Below, one piece after another: positions 12,601 through 24,600 of a stretch of 64,000 bases of DNA. Source of the DNA: Elgaria multicarinata webbii. Taxonomy: Eukaryota; Chordata; Lepidosauria; Squamata; Anguidae. The translations under genes were made by a program, and so were the position numbers. Each line of letters begins with the position of its first letter. Position 1 is the first letter of the stretch. The notes beneath the pieces are model-generated. The model was not told the origin of the DNA. It saw nothing but the letters and a program-made list of their open reading frames with translations, and did no database searches. Location of the stretch: assembly GCF_023053635.1 (NCBI RefSeq), contig NC_086180.1:88451447-88515446 (forward strand), in the 5' to 3' direction.

Positions 12601-15600
12601 CATCTCAGCTACAAAGCCACACATAAATGTCTGCCCAGCTTCTGGGCACCACATCTGTTAGCCACAAAAAGAAAGTGGTCTAGAATAAAGAAAGACATAG
12701 ATGAAAAGGATTCGGATATGAGAGGTTTCAAAGGTTTATTGATTTTTCCAGTTTCCTTCCAGAACCATTTCTTCTAACTAACCCCTGCGCGAAAGGGCCA
12801 GTGCAGACATAATGAGCCTAATCTCTTAACCATGAGGAAAAGATTGAGAGAGCAAATCCCCTCCCTGTAGCAACTCAGTGGCTTCAATCAATAGCATCAA
12901 ATCAAATCCAGACGAGTGATGCTGAATGAGCAATAGTGGTACCACTCATCAGCAGATAGAAATTCATAACTGGTACAATCAAGAAAACCAGACCAAATTT
13001 AATGGCCTCAATGCATAACCAATGACAGGGTGCCTGTGATGGTGACCTTTTGCCTTTGCTGCCAATGGCAAATACCATCAACATTGCAATTTATTTTGTT
13101 TGCCTTTTTTAACTTTTTCTTTTAAAAAATAATAATACAGACGTTTAATGAGTACAGTAAATGGTTCTATCAAGTCCCCTCATGGGGGTGGGGGAGGAAA
13201 TGCATGCTCCATTTTTTATTGATGTCTTGACTGTTATTTTCACTTTTGCATTTGTTTTTCTTTTGTGTGAACCTGCTGTATTATTTATTATAATACCGTA
13301 TTTCTTCGATTCTAAGACGCCATCGATTGTAAGAAGCACACTAATTTCAGTACCACCAACAGAAAAAAAGCTTTGATTCTAAGAAATAATAAACGCACCC
13401 GCAATTCTAAGACGGACCTCGTTTTTAGAGATGTTTATATGGGGAAAAAGTGCGTCTTAGAATCGAAGAAATACGGTAGTCTAAAAGATTTGTATGAGTT
13501 GGCAGGAGAAATCACTGCCAGTGATTGTTTAAACTAGCCTGATGTCACAGAAGGGCAGATCAGGCAGAAGTATCTCTGGCTACCCGATCCTAGGAAGAGC
13601 AGGGTAGGCAAAAGGGCCCAGGGAGACAGGAATAGAAAAAGCGAGAGCCTAGGAAAGGAGGTGAATGGGTTGGGGGTGGCGCTGAGGCTCCTAAATCAGG
13701 GAGAAGAGGGAGTAACCCAGGCGAAGAGAAGTCCAGAGGGGCATCTGAGGGGAGAAGGAAAACTGGAAGACTGAGTGGGCCCAGGGAAGAACAGGCCAAG
13801 GGCTGCAGAGATGAGGAGAGGTGGAGTTCCCATGTGGATTTGGAATATTAAGCCAAATCTCTGGCTGCAGACGTACAGTATAGTAATAATTCAAATGTTA
13901 CATGAACTGCCACATTTCGTCAAGATGGTTTCGTCACCCATAATGTCTTTGATTCATTTGAGCATGAAAACTATGATAAAGGACTGAATGCATTTTTCCT
14001 TGGCGGCAGGAGGCAGAGGAATACTGGAAGAAGGACTATAATGACAGGTTCAAAGTTGAACAAGAGTCACACCTTTTGGAAATACGGGCCTTGGAAGAGA
14101 AGGCAAGAGAAGAGTTACACAGTGAACTTGAGCAGATGCAGAAGCAACAGTCTTCGTTGACAGGTAGCATAACGAACCATGACCTGGGAATGTCTTGCTC
14201 TTTGGCAACAGGTAGGGCATGGGAGAAGGAGGCACCGATCACTACGCTGCTCCCCTTCTTTGCCCCCTTGGGAATTTTCAGCTGCTTTTCAGCCAACTGT
14301 CATGTTGCGAAGTCATAAGAACTCTGATACCAAGGTCTTGACTGTTGCATTAGCTTAGCTTCTGTTGAATCAGTGCAGTGTTCTCTAATAAAAAGACCTA
14401 CATAAACATATTAAGGTTTGCTAAACCTTGTGTTTCCCTTTGCTGTTATGTGTCATACACCGCAGAACTAGAGGCCTTGTTCTTTCAAATAACGGAAAAA
14501 CAAATCTTTGTCCAGATGACATGTTGTGTGCCGTAATCAATCCATGATTTATACTTCTAAATCTTGGACCTTCAATTTAGTCAGTCAGCCAGATCTGAGA
14601 GGTGGCAAGTATTGGGAAAAGAGAGGGCAGCAGGCAGGCAAGGACAGAGCCTGGAAATCCAGAGTGAGAGCTGAGTGGTTTCCTTCGCCAACAAGTTACC
14701 AAGAATTTCGAGCCCTTCCAAAGTTTTATTGCAGGCAGGATTGGTTTCCTGAGATTACCTGATTCCCAGGACTAAAAGGATTCTGGTCTATGACATTCAC
14801 ATTTATTTATTATTTATTACATTACGTTTATATCCCACCTTTTTCCTCCAGAAAGGAAGCCCTCTCTCATTTTTATCTTTACAACAACGCTGTGAGGTAG
14901 GTTAGTCTGGAAGTCAGTTGCCTGGTCAAAGGCACGCAGTGAACTTCATGGCTGAGTGGGGTCTAGAGCTCAAATCTCCTGAGTCCCAGCCTAACACTCT
15001 AACCACTACACCACACTGACTCTCATATCTTGACTTGAACTACCTGAAGTTCCCTCCTCCAACCAGGAAGAAGTAGATTAGTGCCTGGTGGAAAAGTCTT
15101 ATGAATGAACGCATGTGAAACTGACATAGGTCAGAAAAAGGTTTTAGCCATCAGTTCATCATTTAGCCTCAGTGTTTTCCTTCCTGGTTTGCAACCTCGG
15201 CTGGGCTGGGGGACTGGATCTCAGGGCTACAGTAAAATGTACCCTTCACCCCCATACTTGAACCATTGTTCCAAGGTTATGAGAGCAGGGCTCCAGTATG
15301 ATGAAGTTCTGTTTAGAAAAAAGAAAGAAAAAGGAACTGTTGATAGAGCTATCAACTATAACTTCTGCTAACAGTGGATCTTGCATTACAAGGAAACATA
15401 CAGTCAAGGATGAGCTGAAATGGGTGGGGGTGCGGATTTTAACTACTTCACCTAAAATAGCACATCCCTCCTTTGATGTGCTTTTGGAAGCAAGCAAAAA
15501 CTTCTTTGTTCCGGCAGAGCTTTGGAGAATAATCTGGTCCTCCGTCTATGTTAAGGACTTGTGAAATTGTCGTGTATTTTAAATGTTTAATGTTTTAATA

Positions 15601-18600
15601 TTGTAATGTTTTTTTAAAAAAAATGTACATTTCTTTTCCTAGGTTTTAAAATGTATATGTTTTAAATTTTTTAAGGCCGCCTTGAGGCCCAGTATTGGGC
15701 AAAAGGTGGGATAATAATAACAACAACAACAATAGCATTTTTGTAATTCAAAAGAAGTCACCCGCATTTCTACACGTTTGTAATTGTTTCTAGAATCTCT
15801 GAGGATGGAGCTGTCTGAGCAACAGATGTTTTGCATGACCCACAATAAAGAAAAGGAGGAACTCCAACTAGAATTGAAGAACATGATGGTTGTAAAGAGG
15901 CAACAGGCAAGCATCTTACTTCAATGAATCCACAAACCTTTCCATGGATTTTTTTTTTAAATTGCTAGTTTGGGGGAATAGGAGGTACTTTCTTTAGTTA
16001 AAAAGACCACCAGTGTATGTTTCTAATAATTTTATACATAATCATGAGCACATCACTGTTGACAAAATCCTGGGGATTTCTTCATCAAAGTCACCCTAAT
16101 TCTGCATCAAGAATATAATTCTACAGCAGGAATACATTATGCAAGTTTGCTTGTTTTCTCTTGGTTCCCCTCACTCCTGCCCCGGACTTCTTCATCTGCA
16201 TAATTCATTCTGCTTTCATTAGGCATGAGGCAGCCAAGCAGCTAGAGGCAGCATTGAACTGCTGGCCTCTGACCACAAGCAATCTTATTCTGCAACTTCT
16301 CTGGCTTCTGCGATACCACTAAGCGTTCCCTACATACTTTCAAGCATGATCTTCACAACCATAAGGCCTAGCAACTTGCTTTTTTGTTTTAAAGAGAGAG
16401 AGAGAGAGAGGCCCCCAGGAAGCTGAATCCTGTGCCTATTCCTTTTTGCGCTGCTGTGGAGTTACGCAATACTCTCAACCCTCTGTTTAATCATTTAAAG
16501 ACCCAAACTTTGCCAAAACAGCACTTGCATGTGTTCCTGAAAGGAGAAGGATTCTCTGTACAGCAGAAAATCCCTAAATAAATTATTTAGTAAAAAATAT
16601 TTTACTAAATGGACTGTTACCGCCCTCATCTCTAATGTGTAGGCATTTATTTAAAATACATGCATTTGCTCTTTTTCTTAGGAAGGAAGTTACCAAAATC
16701 GGATAAAATCTCTTAAAGATGAACTGGAGAACTATCAGAGTGAAATTTCTGGACTCCAGAAGGAGAATTCAGTTCTAAAGGACACAACGGATCTGCTGAG
16801 TGTCGATGTGGAGCTACAGAAGCAAACATCTGCACAGCTTCAAGAGAGGGAGAACCGGCAGAGAAGGTTTACCACTGATTTTATGCCTCTTTTATAGTGC
16901 ATTTGGAAAACGGCGAAATCCAGCCGCCTGAGGGGTAGTATCCAGCCCCAGTTGCAAGCCTACAGGCAAACTATTGTAAGGGTAGAGAGAAGAAAATGCA
17001 GCTTTAAATCTGGCTAGATGGGGACAAGATGAGACCCTGGCCTTCCATTCACCGTACCCTTCTCAAAGTGGTGTTCTAGTAACATTAATTGCTGATCAGC
17101 ATCAAACAGTTCAGTGTATCACCCTTTGTATCAAGCAACCAGAAATGTTAATAGAATCAATAACAATCTGTGTTTTAGATTCTGGACTGCTTCCTATGAT
17201 CGCCGCCGCCCACTGTAGCTTATTTAAACTACGTTGGGTTGTAGTGCATGCCAGCTGCCCTTTTGAATATTCCAGTCACAGCAAGCAGTTGCCACGGCTT
17301 ATCGTATCGTGCGAACCTGGTGAGAGTGACTTATGCAAGGGTTTAATAACCCCATAGCAGCCCATGTTTGAACTTCACATAAGCCACTCCTGCCAGCTCC
17401 ACACGCCCAATAAACCACAGTGACTGACTGCCGCTGCTTGAATATTCAAAATGGCCAGCATATGCGATTGTGCAAACATGGTCACAGTCAGACCATTTCT
17501 ACAGAGGTATTTATTGTGTGCTCATGATTGTTCACTCGAGGAGGTTCGTGGGTCCTTTTCATGACGACGTCAACCTCCGGTGCTTCTCCTGTAGTTTTTA
17601 ATATTTTATAAATTGCTGAAAATGCAGTAATACATACAAACCGCCGTAGTGTACTTCTGGAATAGCTCAATACTGGCCATGTAAATGGAATGTATGGAAC
17701 TTGCCCACAAAGGAAAAGGCAGGGTGGGGTGGGGGGAGTGCATGTAACGTGCTTATCGTAATCCCACAAAGACTCCAGAAGACGAAGCCCCAGTAAGGAG
17801 GTGGGATTTTTGCTTTAATGTAGAGAAGCCCTCAGTTTTGACGCCTGAAGCAATTCAGATGCTATGGAGCAGAGGTAGCAGAAAATGGAAACATAAAGCG
17901 TCTTGTACCTCCTGATCCAAGGCAGCTTCAGTTTGTCCAAAATAGATCATTCACATCTCACACTCCAGAGAGATTTGCAAGCCCCAAAACAGATAGCGTG
18001 TGCAACTCCTGGGTGGGGGAGATTATAATATTATGTTTCAAATGAGACTGAAATGCAGATGAACGGGAAGTGTGAGTATTTCTGCTTCTCTGCTCCACAA
18101 CATATTTAAAGATGCTGTAATAGTCTGGGACGTGGGCGGCTGGGAGCACAGACTGAGTGCTGGGACCCGGGAGAGCGAAGGTGTTCAAAGACTAACCCGC
18201 ACACAAGCTGTTTAGGATAGAGAGGTTTACTGGTATAACCACAAAGTGGTGTAGTCCAAAGAACAGTCCGAGGTCAGGAACAAACAAGGCGTCAGGAAAC
18301 CAGGAACAGGCGCCAAGCACCACAGGAACGATGTTGCTGTGGCAAATGCTGGACTCACAATGTGGGTCTTAAACAGCCCTGACTCTAGCAGCTGCCAGTT
18401 GCACCGAATTACCCTGTCATGAGCTGCTGCTGGCCAGGGCCTGAGTTCTGCCAGCACTCTGCAGCAGAGCAGCCCTTTGAGCTTGGGCCTGGATCCTGAA
18501 AGCACTCATCCCTAGTACCTGATCCTGACAGATGCCCTCTGTAAGAACCATCCCTCCTTTTAAACATTTTTGTCTGTTTCGATCAGGGGGGAGCAACTTG

Positions 18601-21600
18601 TTGCCCTCCAAATGCCCACAACTGGTTTAGATTAACCCCAGCCAATGTGGCTATAGCCATAGAGGTGCAGATCCGCCTTGACCCCGAAACATTGCTGAAT
18701 GAATGGTCATTTGTCCTTCGTTCTCCAAATGAAGAACCTCTTCCTTCTCACCGTAGACCAGTGCTCTTCATTCCATATTTCAAGTATAGAAAAACCGTGG
18801 TATTTCATGAAATCTCATTTCATGTATGAGTGTGTGTCAAAACAGTTTGCCAACAACTACAGTAAGTTAAACATTTCTGTGTTTGTTTGTTTTTTAAATG
18901 ATACATTTTCATATTATCCCTAAAGGTTATTGGAAGAGGACCTTAAAGATAAACATAAAAAGGAACTGGACATCTTGAAACAAGATCATCATACGGAGAT
19001 TCAGACTGTGATGACTGATTTCAGTAGTTCACAAGCCCTTCTCCATTCAAAGATTGTCTCCCTGGAAAATGAGTATGTGGTTTTGTGTTCAATATGAGTT
19101 GGACTGTTGAAGATATTAATACCTCACAATCTTTTCATCCTGGTTAAGATCTTGGGAGTGTCCCGCTTTTCCCCTCCCTCCTTCTCTCCCAATTGATTCC
19201 TTCTTCAGCATTAACCATGGTGTAGAACAAGGATCTTGTGGGAAATGCTATAGGTGACACCACAAAATGGCTGCCATGGTGGGTGGGCATTTACATATGG
19301 CTGCCTTGAGGGCATGGCAAGAAGACTAAATGAAAAATGGATCGTCATGAAATTGCATTATTTTTAAACTGAATCTCCTCCAAACTTCCATCAAATTAAA
19401 ATTTACATTTCTTTCAATTTACTGCACAGTAAAATCACAGTTGGATCCAGGACAGGGATTGTTGGGGATCTTTGTGATTTTTCCAGTGGGTCCCTGAAAA
19501 ACCACCATTAAATCACAGAACACACCTGTGGAAACAAAAGTGACCTATGATTTCACAGTGTTTTTTCGTACGAATCTGTCATCTTCATTTCCTAAGATTG
19601 CCTGACCACCCGGTTAAAAAAACAACAAAAAAATTGGAAAGGACTGGGGGTGGGGTGTTATGGGTGCTGAAAGAGGTGTCCATGGGCACCACATTGGGAA
19701 AGGCATAACCCAAATGATCCACATTTTTTTTTGCTGGCCCTGGTAGTCAAGACAAAATCCATGGTTGCTGAAACCCAGCCCTTTCAGGCAGCCCTATGCA
19801 AGTTTACTTGGAATTAAATCCCACCACGTCCAGTGGGGTTTACTGCCAAGGGCAAGATGGATGGATGATATCCTGGAGGTGATGGACTCGACCTTGGGGG
19901 AGCTAGGGGTGGCGACGGCCGACAGAAAGCTCTGGCTTGGGCTGGTCCATGAAGTCACGAAGAGTCGGAAGCGACTGAACAAATAAACAACAAAGGCATT
20001 CATAGGATTTCAGCTTTGTTCTAACTGACAAACACCATTTTGATCAGATTTTTAGCTTGCATCATTTGAGGGAGTAGAGGTGGAGAAGTTTTAAGATGTC
20101 AAGCAATATCTGCTAGGCGGTTATAAAATAGAGGGAGTCAGGGCGTGGGGTGGTTTCTCTCTCTTTGTTTTGCTCCCCACTCTTGTGGTGTAGACTCTGC
20201 ATTGCTCTCTGCTGCCCACCTTTCTTCCCATTTGCTGGTACAAAACATTTTTTATTATTATTTATTTATTACATTTATACATTTATACACCGCCCCACAG
20301 CCAAAGCTCTCTGGGAAGTTTACAAAAGTTAAAAACAGTGAACATTAAAAAGTATACAAAATTTAAAACCATCAAAAATATAAAAACAACAGTGTAAAAC
20401 AACAGTATCCATTTAAACAACAACAGTTCTGGGGTCCATTAAAAAACAAAGAAACTTAGCATATGTTATTAAATAGCTGGGAGAAGAGAAAAGTCTTGAC
20501 CTGGCACCGAAAAGGTAACAATGTTGGCGCCAGGTGAGCCTCATCGGGGAGATCATTCCATAATTGGGGGGCCACCACTGAAAAGGTCCTCTCCCTTGTT
20601 GTCATCCTCTGTGCTTCCCTCAGAGTAGACACTCGGAGGAGGACCTTAGATGTTGAGCGCAGTGTACGGGTAGGTTCATGTCAGGAGAGGCGTTCCGTCA
20701 GGTATTGTGGTCCCAAGCCATTTAAATTTAGCTAAATAATTTTGCCATTATTCAGATTTTGAACAAGATTAATACATACACATATAAATTAATGTGTGCT
20801 TAATGGTCGAAAGGTACAATTTTATGCACATTTACATGGGAGTAAAACCTATTTAACACAGTGGAATTACTTCCAAATAAACATGCATAGGATCAGGCTT
20901 ATTTGCCTTCTTATTTTTTCCACTACAGAATGTTGGACTTCGGGTACAAACTAGCCAACAAACACTTTTAAATCTTACTGATTTAAATGGGAGACAGAAG
21001 GGCTCTGGCCACAGAAGATGTCTTTGCCCAATGCTTGTAACTCACTTTATTCAGCAGGGTCCCTCTAGGTAGCATTTTTAGGGGACTAGAAGGGCTGCCG
21101 TGGGCAAGAGGTGATGGAGCATTGCACTTCCGCCAGCCCACTTCTGCATGCCTAAAACTGGATCCAATCCTATAGTGCTTAACTTTGACTGGATTTTGCC
21201 CTTAGCCACTAAATTTAGGGACCTTGAGAGTAACGTTCTCAACCTAATTAGAGATTAGAACTAGGAATTGAAGAGATTTGAACTACAACCGTGCATTAAA
21301 GCTTTTGGGGGTTGACAAGAGGTTAATGAAACTGTAGTCTGTTTTAAGGCTGAAAGTGTGTGTTCCGGAACCTTCATTAAGTGTTTTTCATCCTGTAATC
21401 AATACAGACTTAAAGAATTAGAAGAGAAACTAAGAAAGAGGGAGCCTAGGTTAGAAGACCTGCATCTTATAGGCTGCCTGCAAGATAAATTAAATGAAAA
21501 AGAAGAGATGATCAAGGAATTAATGGTAAGAGTTTCCCAATAAATATACTAGTAGTGCATGCTATGTAGCAGTTATGGGGGGGAAAGTTAGAAAAAAAGA

Positions 21601-24600
21601 CATTATTTTGGATAGATTATTTTTCTTTGAGATCTCCTCAAAGCAATAAGGGCACATTTCTTTCAGTGCTACCCTACTAAACCTAAATTTTAGTGTGCTT
21701 TCAGGGGGGAGCATTAGCAATCAGGAGGCATTATGAATGTTCTCCCCGGGCCCTGAGTAACCATGGAGGGAGAGGGACAGAACAGGCCTCCTTTGAGCCC
21801 TACGTTCATCCCATCTCACTGGCAGAGCTGCACCACCCAAAGAGGGTAAATCACTCCCTCCACTCAGTGCCAGCTCAATATTACTTTATCAACTTGCCCC
21901 GTTTAGATTCAGGATTAATAGTTCCCTTCCGCATTCATTTTTCAGTTCAGACGTCTTCAGGGATTTTCATTAACTGCTTCAAAATAAAAGTCAGGCTAGC
22001 ACTCTCTAATCAGCTTGTGTGTGTTTCTCTTGACAGGACGGAAGAAAACTTCAGCATTCGCTTATACCCAGTACCGAGCCTCGTCGCAACCGGTCCTTTT
22101 CTTTTCATACAAATCCTACTACGTGTTTGACACCTATTGCAAAGGTAATATAAAAAAAAAATTAACGTAATTCCAAGCTAAAATTAGTAATCATCATGTC
22201 GTGCATTAATTACATATGTTTGTGTCCAACATAATTGCTCCTTTGGTGAGCGGAACTTTCCTTTTCACAGAGTGATTAGATTGGATGCAACCAATAGTCA
22301 GAAAAAAAACATCCTTTTGACTCAAACCTGAAGCCAGGAAATAAAAACGATAATGTCTTTTTCTTTTTATATATTTTATTTTATAATATTTGTATACTGC
22401 TTTTCAGCCATAAATCATTCATACTGTTAGCATTCATACCGTTTACCTTGATGTAACCTTTTCCATGCTGACTTTTCTGTTGAGGAACCCCTGTTCATAG
22501 AATCATAGAATAGTATAGTTGGAAGGGGCCTATAAGGCCATCAAGTCCTGCCCATTGCAGGAATCCACCCTAAAGCATCCCTGACAGATGGTTGTCCAGC
22601 TGCCTCTTGAATGCCTCTAGGGTGGGAGAGCCCACGACCTCCCTAGGTCACTGATTCCTGCACTCTGGGAGGATTGAGAAGAGATCCTGGCCCTCCTCTG
22701 TGTGACAATCTTTCAAGTATTTGAAGAGTGCTATCATGTCTCTTCTCCAGGCTAAACATGGCCAGTTCTTTCAGTCTCTCTTCCAGACCCCTGATCATCC
22801 TGGTTGCCCTCCTCTGAACACGCTCCAGCTTGTCTGCGTCCTTCTTGAATTGTGGAGCCCAGAACTGGATGCAATACTCTAGATGAGGCCTAACCAGGGC
22901 CGAATAGAGAGGAACCAGTACCTCACGTGATTTGGAAGCTATACTTCTATTAATGCAGCCCAACATAGCATTTGTGGGGTTTTTTGTAGCCACATCACAC
23001 TGTTGGCTCATATTCAGCTTGCAATCTACAACAATTCTAAGATCCTTCTCGTTTGTAGTATTGCTGAGCCAAGTATCCCCCATCTTGTAACTGTGCATTT
23101 GGTTTCTATTTCCTAGATGTAGAACTTGGCATTTATCCCCATTAAATTTCATTCTGTTGTTTTCAGCCCATTCTGTTGTTTGTTGCACACATTTCTGGGA
23201 TGTTTTCTTGGGTGCACAAGAGTCACCACATATGTCAGAATGTGATCAGTGCTGCAGGCTTCTGGTAACTGGTATAATTTTGGCCAGTTTAGCTATCAAG
23301 ATTGATGTTTGCTAGCCCCTATATCTTTTTTACTATTATAAACTTACACATGTCCATGAGTCCTAAAGTAAGAACACAATTGAATTTGCTCCTTACTGTA
23401 TTACAGTGAATAATTATTTAGTACAGGTCTGCACCAAATGAAATGTAGCCTACAAGCCATGTATAAAGTGGCTTGCCAGGTGTTTGTTTTTGAAGTCACA
23501 GAAAGCAAGCAAATGAGCCCTACTTTTCTGAGCACTGAAGTTAGAATTTAGAAGAGGGAACAACCCATTTTAAAAAATACTTAATGACATTTCAGCATAT
23601 GATACGTTTTTCTATTCTTATCATAAAGCAGAAGAAGAAAATGGAAGAAGCTCCCAGCCGTATTGTCAGCGTTCCCAATTTAGCCTCCTACGCAAAAAGC
23701 TTTTTGAGTGGCGACTTGAGGCCTAAGAGAAATCCACCACAGATCACAAAATCTACAAGTTTAGATCAGAATCCTGGCTGTGTCAGAGTGTTCTATCCAT
23801 CTGTACAAGTCTTGGAAACCAAGCCAGCCCCAAGGTAAGCCGTCAATATGTACTTACAAGGAGGAAATAGACTGGATTAATCATCAACTAGGCAAGATAG
23901 TCTCAGAATCCCTTAAACACAAATCATGAGTCATATGGGCAAGATAAAAAGTTGCTTCATATAAAAAACATTCTGCAGTGTATAGAATATGTTATTAAAC
24001 CCCAGCTTTTTCGTCGGGGGAAAGGTAATGATGAGCAAAGGCACAGAAATAAGAGAAGCAAAAATGTTACTAAATTCCCCAGTACACTAGCTGTGTTAAA
24101 GAGGTGTTAATTTTAATGGCTCAAATCCAACCCTCCCCCCTCCACAAAATTGTTCTAACCACAGCAGCTTTCCACACTCCTCCCCCCCCCCCCCCGGCAA
24201 AACAGTCAATGAGTTGGTGGAAGCAAACAGTAACAGAGTCCCTGTGTTTTACATTTTTGGTACCACTTTGTTTTATATGGCACATGTGGAAAGGAATGAG
24301 TATAAAGCATCTTTGCAAGTAGGCGTTAGGAAGGCATTCACTGCAGAAAGATTACAGCCAGGATGATATTTTGCTTGGAGACAGTTGGGAATGGCACCTT
24401 AAAGCAAGTGAGCCTGGAGAATGTTTTGGTGTGGAAGTATTTATTTTCTAGCTCTTGGATATAACAGCTGGTTACAGGGAGCAGACAACTCCCCTGTTAA
24501 AACAGCTCCACTGGCTTCCAGTCTGTTTCTGGGCTCAATTCAAAGTGCTGGTTATGACCTATAAAGCCCTATACGGCTCGGGTCCAGGTTATCTGAAAGA

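Noticed and set aside
18190-18560. Stretch resembling a repeat end (GGTTTACTGGTATAACCACA)
   Set aside because: It looks repetitive, but no terminal repeats, inverted ends or coding pieces could be found, so no class is claimed.
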